DNA of 35,238 nt, from NCBI GenBank assembly GCA_001788565.1, contig MGCX01000037.1, forward strand, positions 1-35,238. Reading direction: 5' to 3'. Positions 17,222 to 25,944 of the stretch are shown in pieces. The notes under the pieces are model-generated. The model ran no database searches. It saw nothing but the letters and a program-made list of their open reading frames with translations, and was not told the origin of the DNA. Origin of the DNA: Candidatus Saccharibacteria bacterium RIFCSPHIGHO2_12_FULL_49_19. Lineage in GTDB: Bacteria > Patescibacteriota > Saccharimonadia > Saccharimonadales > UBA10212. A program made the translations under genes and the position numbers. Numbering within the stretch: the stretch's first letter is position 1; every line of letters starts with the position of its first letter.

Positions 17222-17769
17222 AGTTCGCCCCAGTTTTTGCCGGTGGCAATTTTACTAAGTAAGTTTTTTTCATAGCCATGGTTTGCCCAGCTTTCTGGAT
17301 TAAACTCTTTCAAAATATCCACCGCTTCTTTCCATACCACTTGCTCAACTTCATCTTCCTCAGTCTTTAGATCTTCTACCGATCCTTTCCAACTAACCAT
17401 AAATGCGCCTAGATGTTCTCTGTCTGCAAAATTTCTTTCTGGTTCATCTTGAGTGTTTTTATAAATCAAAACCTGTCTAAAGGCTTTTTCCGGTAAATCT
17501 ATTCCAGTTTCTTCGAATAATTCTTGTTTGGCGCAAGATACATAGGATTGCCCTGGAGCCGCGTGGCCACCAAAGTTTGTCTGCCATTTTCCCGGATTGG
17601 TATCTTTTTTGAGTGATCTTTGCTGGCATAAAACTTTAGTACCATTCACTACCCACACGTCTGTTGCACGGTGCCAGATTGCCTTACTATGAGCTATACC
17701 CCGAGCCACTGGCTCAATTGGGTTATTATTCTCATCAACTGTAAAGAGTAGCTCTTTTGGGTCAATCAT
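17218..17769 (-). CDS. Nudix hydrolase, IDI-like
   Basis: GGHAAPGQSYVSCAKQELFEETGIDL; ends GKNWGEL. Confidence 0.85.
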   Translation of the reverse strand: MIDPKELLFTVDENNNPIEPVARGIAHSKAIWHRATDVWVVNGTKVLCQQRSLKKDTNPGKWQTNFGGHAAPGQSYVSCAKQELFEETGIDLPEKAFRQVLIYKNTQDEPERNFADREHLGAFMVSWKGSVEDLKTEEDEVEQVVWKEAVDILKEFNPESWANHGYEKNLLSKIATGKNWGEL

Positions 17770-18338
17770 AACTCGCCCCAGTTATGGTGAATAGTGTCCT
17801 CCACGGCTTTTAGGGCCTCGGGGGAGAGTCTATCGGCAGCACCAAATACGTAGAACCTAAAAGCTTCAGCGAAAGCCTCGTGGGGTTCTTCACTGCCATA
17901 CTTGGTGGGGCTAAACTTGGGGTCTAGCCTGCTGTAGGAGTCTCCGCCGGATAGCTTGTCTAAGATATGTCCGGATTCGTGAACTAATTCACTGGTAAGT
18001 GTGCTCCAAGGTTGATCCTTGATATCTGGCAACAGGTTGATTGTGTCGCCAGATTCGATAATCCCTTGCTCGACTAAGTAGTCTTCCGATTGTTGCAAGC
18101 TCATCATGGCATCGTCACTGTTGCAGACAATTTCTTTATTTTCAAAGTCCACGTGCGAACCGCGTTTTTCATCGGACTTAAAGAAACGAATCCGGAACTG
18201 CTTCAGCAATTCCATTTGAGCAGGAGTAAGTTTTGCGGCAAGCGCCTCGGCGGCGGCATTTACTGCTAACTGGCACTCCGGGTCTAAAACTGGGCCCAGA
18301 ACCTCAAACGAGCTCGGCTTCAGCGGTTCCTCACTCAT
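17766..18338 (-). CDS. zincin-like putative metallopeptidase
   Basis: TSELVHESGHILDKL (HExxH) followed by EEPHEAFAEAF; ends NWGEL. Confidence 0.6.
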   Translation of the reverse strand: MSEEPLKPSSFEVLGPVLDPECQLAVNAAAEALAAKLTPAQMELLKQFRIRFFKSDEKRGSHVDFENKEIVCNSDDAMMSLQQSEDYLVEQGIIESGDTINLLPDIKDQPWSTLTSELVHESGHILDKLSGGDSYSRLDPKFSPTKYGSEEPHEAFAEAFRFYVFGAADRLSPEALKAVEDTIHHNWGEL

Positions 18339-20980
18339 AGTTCGCCCCAGTTCTTGCCGCTACTGACATCAACTTTGAGCTTCACTGGCAGCTTGTAAGC
18401 GCTTTCCATAACATCCTTGACCGTTTTACCAACCTTATCGGCTTTGCCAGCTGGGCATTCCAGAAGCAGGCTGTCGTGGATTTGCAGCAGCATCTTGCAG
18501 TCGTCATCCAGCTTATCAGCCACCTTAATCATCGCTAGTTTCATGATGTCGGCCGCCGTGCCTTGGGCCGGCATATTGATAGCCGCCCGATAAGCCGCTT
18601 CGCGGACCGCGAAATTGGACGATTTTACATCTGGCGTCGGCCGGCGCCGACCCAGCATAGTCTCCACATAACCCTGCTCTAGAGCCAGTTTCCTAGTTTT
18701 CTCGATATATTCTTTCAGTTTTGGCCGCACCAAAAAGTAGCGCTCAATAAACGCTCTCGCCTGGCCAAAACTCATGCCCGTTCCCTCGGCCAAACCATGC
18801 GGCCCCTGGCCGTAAAGCAGTCCGTAATTGACCGCTTTGGCCTCGTACCTCTGTTGTTTGGTTACTTCTTCTGGTTTAATCCCGTGCACGGCCGCAGCCG
18901 TCAGCACATGAATATCCTCGTCCTTGTTAAAAGCTTCAATCATGCTTTTTTCGCCCGCTAGTACGGCAGCCAGTCGTAACTCAAAGTTGCTGTAATCAGC
19001 GCTAACCAGCACGTTGCCCTTCTCTGCCACAAAAGCTTCACGGATACGCTTGCCCAGCTCTGTTCTCACTGGAATATTTTGTAAGTTGGGATCGGCGCTG
19101 GACAGCCGGCCGGTTGGCGCAATAGTCAGACTGAAAGTGGTGTGCAGGCGGCCATTCTTATCAACCATTTGCGGCAAAGTATCCAAATAAGTACTTTTTA
19201 GCTTGGTCATCTCGCGGTACTGGCTAATCAAGTTGATAATCGGGTGCAGCTCACGCAGCTTAAAGAGCTCGCTAGCTGCCGTGGAGTAGCCGCTTTTGGT
19301 TTTTTTGATACTAGCCGTCGGCAGGTTCAGTTTTACAAACAAGATATCTGCTAGCTGAGCTGGCGAGCTGATGTTGAACTCGGAATTGGCATGGCCGTAG
19401 ATTGTTTGCTCGATATCGCTGATTTGCCCTTCCAGCTCCGCTGAAATCTTCTTTAGTTTGGCCGAGTCAAGTTTTATACCCTCTAACTCCATATCGGTTA
19501 GTATCGGTGTTAGCGGCCACTCCACCTCCCGTGCCAGCTTGGCAACTTTTGGCAGCTTGGCTAGCTCTTTGGTTTGCTTAGTATGCAGCTCCGAAATAAT
19601 AGCGATAATTTCCGGTAATCGCTCAATGAAATCCTCGGTTGGCAAATCGCCGTAAGCCGGGCCGTCATAACCCAGCTGGTCGGCTGCCAAATCGGTGAGG
19701 CTTTGGTTTCGAACTAGAGAATTAATCAGATAGCTGGCGACCAGCACATCATGAGCCGCTTGGCCGTAAGGCAATCCCAAGTTTTTCAAGACTTTTAGAT
19801 CAGATTTAACATCATACCCAATCAGTTTTTTAGACTCGAGACTCAAGACTCGAGACACAAGGCTTGAAGGGTTGAGTTTGGTTAAGTCCAGGATGTATAT
19901 TGATTTATTGTCGCCGACGGCCAGAACTTGGGGATTTTCACCGTGTTTGCCAGCCGCTCGGGAGTGGATAAAAAACGGTCCGGAACCCTTGAGTTTAATA
20001 TTACCCAGCTCTTTACCGGTGTTGACCGCCGCAGCTTTGGGCAGTTTCAGCTTCAAACTACCAGCACTCACCGATTTACCCACCGTTTGCATGCCCGGCG
20101 GCAGGATATTAAGCAGGCTCTTAAACTCCAGCTGCTGCAAAAGTTCCCGGAGTTTATAAGTATCAATCTTGGTTCCGTCCACCTCTGATAAATTGAGCTT
20201 CACGGGCGCATTAGTCCAGATTTCCAGCAATTTTTTGGACAGATAAGCCGATTCTTTACCGGCCTCCAGTTTGGTCCGCAGTTTATCAGGGACTTTATCC
20301 AGATTTTTATAAACCTCATCTAAGGTCTCAAACTTTTGCAATAGCTCTATCGCGCCTTTGGGTCCAATACCCGGTACCCCCGGTACGTTGTCGCTGCTAT
20401 CGCCAGTGATGGACTTGTAGTCTAAAAACTGCTCGACTTTCAAGTTATATTTGTCTTCAAAGCTTTCCGGATGAAACAGTTCAATATTAGAAAAGCCGCG
20501 TTTTAGCGCGTAGACGTGAGCATGGTGGTTGATAACCTGCAGAATATCCAGATCAGAGGTAATTAGCATGGTTTCGATGTTTTTTTTGGCGGCCTGCACC
20601 GCTAGGGTGCCCATGATATCGTCGGCCTCGTAATCATCCAGTTCATAAAGCGGCCAACCGAAGGCCTGCAGTAGCTCGTGAAGTATCGGAATCTGGGCAT
20701 AAAAATCCGGCGGCGGAGCCTTGCGTCCGGCCTTGTACTCCGGATACATTGCCTTGCGCTTGCGGATGTTGGTCTTGGGCTTGTCCCAAGCTACTGCCAC
20801 ATAGTCGGGCTTTAGTTTTTTAAGAAGTTCCAGCGCCATGGCCGCGAAGCCATACACTCCGCCAGTTGGAGTACCGTCTTTGGTAGAAAGGTTGGGCAGC
20901 GCGTAATAACCCCTGTAAAAAACAGACTTCCCATCAATAATCGCCAACTTCTTTCTCTCGGCCACATTCATATTATCCAC
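18335..20980 (-). CDS. polA: DNA polymerase I
   Basis: 5'-3' exonuclease, 3'-5' exo-like and polymerase domains (SADYSNFELRLAAVLAGE, RRYEAKAVNYGLLYG-type region, QIHDSLLLECP); ends GKNWGEL. Confidence 0.95.
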   Translation of the reverse strand: MDNMNVAERKKLAIIDGKSVFYRGYYALPNLSTKDGTPTGGVYGFAAMALELLKKLKPDYVAVAWDKPKTNIRKRKAMYPEYKAGRKAPPPDFYAQIPILHELLQAFGWPLYELDDYEADDIMGTLAVQAAKKNIETMLITSDLDILQVINHHAHVYALKRGFSNIELFHPESFEDKYNLKVEQFLDYKSITGDSSDNVPGVPGIGPKGAIELLQKFETLDEVYKNLDKVPDKLRTKLEAGKESAYLSKKLLEIWTNAPVKLNLSEVDGTKIDTYKLRELLQQLEFKSLLNILPPGMQTVGKSVSAGSLKLKLPKAAAVNTGKELGNIKLKGSGPFFIHSRAAGKHGENPQVLAVGDNKSIYILDLTKLNPSSLVSRVLSLESKKLIGYDVKSDLKVLKNLGLPYGQAAHDVLVASYLINSLVRNQSLTDLAADQLGYDGPAYGDLPTEDFIERLPEIIAIISELHTKQTKELAKLPKVAKLAREVEWPLTPILTDMELEGIKLDSAKLKKISAELEGQISDIEQTIYGHANSEFNISSPAQLADILFVKLNLPTASIKKTKSGYSTAASELFKLRELHPIINLISQYREMTKLKSTYLDTLPQMVDKNGRLHTTFSLTIAPTGRLSSADPNLQNIPVRTELGKRIREAFVAEKGNVLVSADYSNFELRLAAVLAGEKSMIEAFNKDEDIHVLTAAAVHGIKPEEVTKQQRYEAKAVNYGLLYGQGPHGLAEGTGMSFGQARAFIERYFLVRPKLKEYIEKTRKLALEQGYVETMLGRRRPTPDVKSSNFAVREAAYRAAINMPAQGTAADIMKLAMIKVADKLDDDCKMLLQIHDSLLLECPAGKADKVGKTVKDVMESAYKLPVKLKVDVSSGKNWGEL

Positions 20981-21040
20981 TATTCTTGCAGCTTAGGAAA
21001 AGAGCAGCCAGAGTGTCGGATTCACTCCGCACCCTGCGCG

Positions 21041-21066
21041 ATGAGAAAAACCTAGGTTTTTCTCAT
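21041..21066. terminator. perfect palindrome, candidate bidirectional terminator
   Basis: ATGAGAAAAACCTAGGTTTTTCTCAT. Confidence 0.55.
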
Positions 21067-21085
21067 GAGTTAGTACTGCCTAAGC

Positions 21086-21283
21086 TTACTGGGCTGCAGC
21101 GGGCGGCGTAGTTTGAGTGCGGTCTTTTAAAACAAAGTAGACCACGAACAGCGTTATCCACCAAAAGAACAGACTCAGAATAAAGTATCCCAAAAAGCTA
21201 TGGCCTTTACGGCTCGCCACTCGCGCCGGCCAAATGGCGATAATAATCCAAGCAATAAGTGCTAAAATGCCCCATCCTAACAT
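21086..21283 (-). CDS. small two-TM membrane protein
   Basis: 65 aa; SD AGGGGAG before ATG. Confidence 0.65.
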   Translation of the reverse strand: MLGWGILALIAWIIIAIWPARVASRKGHSFLGYFILSLFFWWITLFVVYFVLKDRTQTTPPAAAQ

Positions 21284-21410
21284 GATCTCCCCTTTCTATA
21301 TCCTAATTCTACACCGTAATCAGCAGACCAAACACAACAACGTCATAACGTTATGACGTCATAGCGTTATACGTCACGGGTGGTGTAAGTCAAACGGAGC
21401 ATTGGGTAGA

Positions 21411-22562
21411 TTAGCCCTTTACGACCGCTAGCGGTAAGAGTTTATGAACCGGTTTTATAAGTTCACCTTGTAGCTTGATTATGCGGCCAATATCTTTATA
21501 GGCCATGGGCAGCTCATCGTACTGGCCATGGCGGACATGGAACACTACGTGCCGCATAGCTTGGACTGCCTCCTGGTGGGTAAATCTGCGATTGGCTTCG
21601 TGCCGGCTGATCAAGCGACCCGCTCCGTGTGAGCAGGTGTTGAATGACTCAGCAGGCTGCAAACCTTGGCAGATATAGCTGGCGGTTCCCATCGATCCGG
21701 GGACAATTACCAACCCTTCCGCTTTGACAGCGCCTTTGCGGTGAATAAGCAGTTTATCTCCATAATATGTCTCTATAGCCGCAAAGTTGTGGTGCGTCTC
21801 TATAGACTGCTCTATCTGGAAGGGCATCCCGCAGTCCGCAAAAGCTAACTTTATGCGCTGCAGCATTAACTCCTTACTAGCCACCGCAAAGTCCAAGCAG
21901 TAATTCATCGCCGCCAAGTACATGCTGTATTCAGCCGCTGAGTCCGGGAGGTAAGCAAGTTCAGGTGTTGGCAACTGCTGGTCGCTGCCGGAAAGTTCCA
22001 GGCTTTTTTTGTGGTAATAATCAGCAACCTTTTTACCTAGGTTGCGGGAGCCGCTGTGCACCATTATCCAGATTTTCTGCTGTTCATCAGCCTGGATTTC
22101 AATGAAGTGGTTACCACCGCCTAGAGTGCCAATCTGGCAGGCAATGGCAGCCTTTTGTGAATTTATTATGGGATCATCAATGGATTGTTCTAGAAAAGGA
22201 TGCTGTTGCGCCTCTGGGTGGTGTTTAAAGCCAACTGGCACCAGCTGGTGAATTTTCAGCCGCAGTTCCTCTAGCTTTTTATTAGACAGTTGAGAAGCTG
22301 ACAGGTTGGTCCTGGCGGCAATCATGCCGCAGCCAATGTCTACGCCTACCGCATTAGGCACTACTCCGCCTGCGGCTGCCAATACCCCACCGATGGGCAT
22401 ACCGTAGCCAACATGAAAATCCGGCATCAGGGCTATCCATTTTCGCGCGATGGGATGATTGGAGAGATTGATAGCCTGCTCCAGAGCATTATCATAACCC
22501 GCCAAGTCGGACTCTTCGGCCCAGACTTTTATTGGTAGTTTACCTTTATTGATAGTAATCAT
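21411..22562 (-). CDS. rtcB: RNA-splicing ligase RtcB family protein
   Basis: GVDIGCGMIAARTN, GGGNHFIEIQ, HSGSRNLGKKVADYYHK, SHGAGRLISRHEA. Confidence 0.93.
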   Translation of the reverse strand: MITINKGKLPIKVWAEESDLAGYDNALEQAINLSNHPIARKWIALMPDFHVGYGMPIGGVLAAAGGVVPNAVGVDIGCGMIAARTNLSASQLSNKKLEELRLKIHQLVPVGFKHHPEAQQHPFLEQSIDDPIINSQKAAIACQIGTLGGGNHFIEIQADEQQKIWIMVHSGSRNLGKKVADYYHKKSLELSGSDQQLPTPELAYLPDSAAEYSMYLAAMNYCLDFAVASKELMLQRIKLAFADCGMPFQIEQSIETHHNFAAIETYYGDKLLIHRKGAVKAEGLVIVPGSMGTASYICQGLQPAESFNTCSHGAGRLISRHEANRRFTHQEAVQAMRHVVFHVRHGQYDELPMAYKDIGRIIKLQGELIKPVHKLLPLAVVKG

Positions 22563-22615
22563 GACAAACCTCTCCCAAACAGGTTGTCGTGGTGCCTGTT
22601 TGGCTTGCTGAAGGA

Positions 22616-22921
22616 CTAGTCTTGAGGACTTCTCAAGGTCTCGTGTGGTTGCTCACTTTCCTCAGCCAACAGCCTTTTTAGAAGACTGCAGCGATATAGA
22701 AAATCCGACTCACTGTTAAATACGATTTTAGCCGAAAAAAGCTTCAAGAAATTCAGGGTCCTTTGGTCATAACCGGAATGCTCGGCAAACTGCACCATGC
22801 CTAGCCCGCTTATCGGAAAAACTTCTATGTGGTCGGCGAAATCGCGCAGGCTTCTTAGCCTCGGGAGCCAGCTAACTCTGACTGAAGGAGTGTTTTTCTC
22901 TCTATGTAAAGTTTGCCACAT
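22616..22921 (-). CDS. hypothetical protein upstream of rtcB
   Basis: 101 aa, SD AGGAGG, same strand as rtcB. Confidence 0.55.
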   Translation of the reverse strand: MWQTLHREKNTPSVRVSWLPRLRSLRDFADHIEVFPISGLGMVQFAEHSGYDQRTLNFLKLFSAKIVFNSESDFLYRCSLLKRLLAEESEQPHETLRSPQD

Positions 22922-23175
22922 TTTTAACCTCCTTGCTGTATAGCGAAGGGGCGTGGTCCTTCTCCCTTGCGCAACCTCCTTTCCTTTTTACAGATCGGGG
23001 CCGCGTCTCTTCTACCTTTATTATACTCCCAACAGGGGTAAAAATACAGGAATTAATAAAACCGACCAACCAAGTGTTATTTTTACCTCTCGGTCTAAAT
23101 TCCGTTTTAGGCGACGCTATGAGGTCTTGACGTCAAAACGTCAAAACGTCAGAAACCAAAACTAAGCACTACGAA

Positions 23176-23751
23176 CTATGAACTAATAACTGACTCCAGG
23201 GCTTTTTCGGCTTCGTTTTTGAAGGCTTCTATATCGTCGCCGTTATTTACAAGAGAAATATCGGCCATCTCTTTGACTTTTGACATGCTCAAAGTAGCTT
23301 CGTCGCCACTGTGATGCATCTCGGCTTCTTCTTCAGCTAAGAATTGCTCATATGTCTTCACATCTTCAGTGCTGCGGCCGCGACCCGTGACACGTTTATA
23401 GCGTACCTTTGGATCGGCATCCACCCACACGATGATACCACCGAGCTCTTTGACCTTAGCGGCTTCTCCAGGGTGACGCATCGGTACCACAGCCAAACCA
23501 TCATGCTTGGTTGCCTTTTCTTTGAATAATCTGGCTGCCCTCTCGGTTAATACGCCGTGCCCGTGCTTACGTCGCCACTCGGCGCTTATGCTGCTAAGGT
23601 GCTTCCTCTCTATCGGCAGATTGCGGCGGCGAGCCTCTTCCCTTAAGAAGTCAGAAACCGAAACAAACAGCCAGTTATGGCGTTCGGCCAACATATCCCC
23701 CACGGTGTCCTTGCCCGATCCGTTTGTCCCGCTAATTCCAATCAGCTTCAT
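23176..23751 (-). CDS. P-loop nucleotide kinase / dephospho-CoA kinase-like
   Basis: [25 protein letters not shown]-loop; overlaps upstream ORF. Confidence 0.7.
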   Translation of the reverse strand: MKLIGISGTNGSGKDTVGDMLAERHNWLFVSVSDFLREEARRRNLPIERKHLSSISAEWRRKHGHGVLTERAARLFKEKATKHDGLAVVPMRHPGEAAKVKELGGIIVWVDADPKVRYKRVTGRGRSTEDVKTYEQFLAEEEAEMHHSGDEATLSMSKVKEMADISLVNNGDDIEAFKNEAEKALESVISS

Positions 23752-24791
23752 GTCTGGCTCTCGCTCTCAAGTATCCGATGAATACTTTCTATAAACGGTT
23801 CGATATCAATACCCCTGGCTCTAGCTTTAACACGAAGTTCCATAAGCGCTTCTATTGCTAAACCGTGGATTCTATCGGGGTCATAAAAATAATGCCTGGC
23901 TAGCTGTTCGGCCGTTGCGCGATCTTGCCAGCCAAAGCCGGCCAGCCGGGCAAGAACATAACCCGGCTTACCTTCTATTTTGCCGACGAGCTTGGATATT
24001 GCTCCACTTTCATCAAAAGACTCCGGAGGCTTAGGTGGTCCCGGATCTGGAATTGGTTCAGGCTCTTCAGGGGCTTCATCTAATGAAACTGCTTCGACGG
24101 GTTCGGCTCCCCCAACAATTTCTCTAGCTATCTCTAGGGCTTTAGCTGATTTTTGATTGTTTGGGGTATCGTCTAATCCAAATATTGAGAAAATCCTACG
24201 TTTGTCGGTTTGAATAACCTTACTTCTATAACCGAGTATTTCAGCAATCTCTTCTAGGCCAGACCCTTCTGCCATCAGCACTAAAATATTTATCTGCCTT
24301 TCCGAGAGTTTACCATCTTCCCAAGCTGTTAAAATCTCAGCGGCATTTTTAGGAAAAGGCTCGGGAGCTAGCTTTTTCTTACCAGGAATTGGCTTAGTCT
24401 CGGGCGGCACCTCTTCTTCAGCCTCAGTCGGTTTTTCGTTAACACCAAAGGTTCTGATCCAGTCGCTGAGTGGGCTCTGAGTGGTATCTAAGCCCTGCTC
24501 GACCAAAGCTGTGGTAGCCTCTCTACCTAGTTCCATAATTCTTTCGGTCTCAAAATAATAGAAATCCGCAAGCTCCTGTATGGTCTTTGGTTCGTTTCCG
24601 CCTTGATCAAACCCAATTAAGACCCAGCGGCCTAAACCAGTAACATTTCTGAGGGCCATGTCTAAAGGACTCGGTGTCGTCGACTCTAGGCTGCTAGCAA
24701 CAGCAGCGAGTCTACCCAAAACTTCGTTTTCATCTTCATAATCTGTCGGTCTACCTAGATCTTCCAACTGACTGGCGGGCTCTGAGTTCAT
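23748..24791 (-). CDS. putative transcription regulator: two sigma-like repeats flanking a LuxR-type HTH
   Basis: [48 protein letters not shown]; repeats [23 protein letters not shown] and [23 protein letters not shown]. Confidence 0.55.
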   Translation of the reverse strand: MNSEPASQLEDLGRPTDYEDENEVLGRLAAVASSLESTTPSPLDMALRNVTGLGRWVLIGFDQGGNEPKTIQELADFYYFETERIMELGREATTALVEQGLDTTQSPLSDWIRTFGVNEKPTEAEEEVPPETKPIPGKKKLAPEPFPKNAAEILTAWEDGKLSERQINILVLMAEGSGLEEIAEILGYRSKVIQTDKRRIFSIFGLDDTPNNQKSAKALEIAREIVGGAEPVEAVSLDEAPEEPEPIPDPGPPKPPESFDESGAISKLVGKIEGKPGYVLARLAGFGWQDRATAEQLARHYFYDPDRIHGLAIEALMELRVKARARGIDIEPFIESIHRILESESQT

Positions 24792-25924
24792 TGCAGATAT
24801 TCGTGGAGGCGACGAGTGTCTTTATGCTTTCGCAGTTTGGCCAGCGCTTTCGCCTCAATCTGGCGGATGCGCTCGCGGGTCACTGAAAACTCCTGCCCCA
24901 CTTCCTCCAAGGTGTGGCTCTTACCATCTTCCAGGCCAAAACGCAGCTTCAAAATCTTTTGCTCACGCTCAGTCAGGGTGCCCAAGATTGTCTTGACCTG
25001 CTCTTTTAGGAGCTGCTCGGAAGCTGACTCGGTAGGAGTCTTGGTATCCTCATCCTCAATAAAATCACCCAGTACAGAATCTTCCTCGTCATCGCGAACC
25101 GAAGCGTCCAAGCTGGAGATGTCCTGCTTAATCTTCATGATATGTTCGACTTTATCAACATCCATCTCCATAGCCGCGGCGATCTCCTCATTGGTCGGCT
25201 CGCGATTTAGTTCCTGCGTCAAGCGTCGCTGAGTACGCAGAAGCTTGTTGATGGTTTCTACCATGTGGACCGGAATCCGGATGGTTCGGGCCTGGTCAGC
25301 GATCGCCCGGGTAATAGCCTGACGGATCCACCAAGTGGCATAAGTTGAGAACTTAAAACCCCGGTCGGGATCGAATTTTTCCACCGCCCGCAGTAGCCCG
25401 GTGTTGCCCTCCTGAATCAGATCTAGAAGGTCCAAACCGCGCCCCACATAGCGCTTAGCGATACTAACTACCAGACGCATATTAGCCTCGGCCATAGCGT
25501 CTTTTGCCCGCTTATCACCGGACTTGACTTTTTTAGCCAAGGCTAGCTCTTCCTCGGCGGTCAGCAGAGGAATTTTGCCGATTTCTCGCAAATACAGACG
25601 CACTGAGTCATCGGCGATATCATCCATATAAGCATTATCATTAGCCAACACTACTTCCTCGCTCTCTTCCATAGCCCACTCATCAGAGATATCCGAAGCT
25701 TCAGGTTCAGTGGCCGGCACAACTTCAACCTCGACATCGTGGAGTTCGCTGTACAGATGATCCAATACATCAATATTGGTTGGAGTGTCGGGTATCAGCT
25801 TGAATATCTCGCGTTGGTCCAGCTTGCCCTCTTTTTTGCCGCGAACTAGCAGACGTTTGATTTCCTTATCAAACGTCTTAACAGGTTCCTGCTTCTGGAC
25901 TACTATCTTCTTGGGGTTTGCCAT
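24788..25924 (-). CDS. rpoD: RNA polymerase primary sigma factor
   Basis: Regions 1.2-4.2 ([91 protein letters not shown]); start could be 25939 or 25924. Confidence 0.96.
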   Translation of the reverse strand: MANPKKIVVQKQEPVKTFDKEIKRLLVRGKKEGKLDQREIFKLIPDTPTNIDVLDHLYSELHDVEVEVVPATEPEASDISDEWAMEESEEVVLANDNAYMDDIADDSVRLYLREIGKIPLLTAEEELALAKKVKSGDKRAKDAMAEANMRLVVSIAKRYVGRGLDLLDLIQEGNTGLLRAVEKFDPDRGFKFSTYATWWIRQAITRAIADQARTIRIPVHMVETINKLLRTQRRLTQELNREPTNEEIAAAMEMDVDKVEHIMKIKQDISSLDASVRDDEEDSVLGDFIEDEDTKTPTESASEQLLKEQVKTILGTLTEREQKILKLRFGLEDGKSHTLEEVGQEFSVTRERIRQIEAKALAKLRKHKDTRRLHEYLQ

Positions 25925-25944
25925 AGTCTTTACCACCACCCTAT

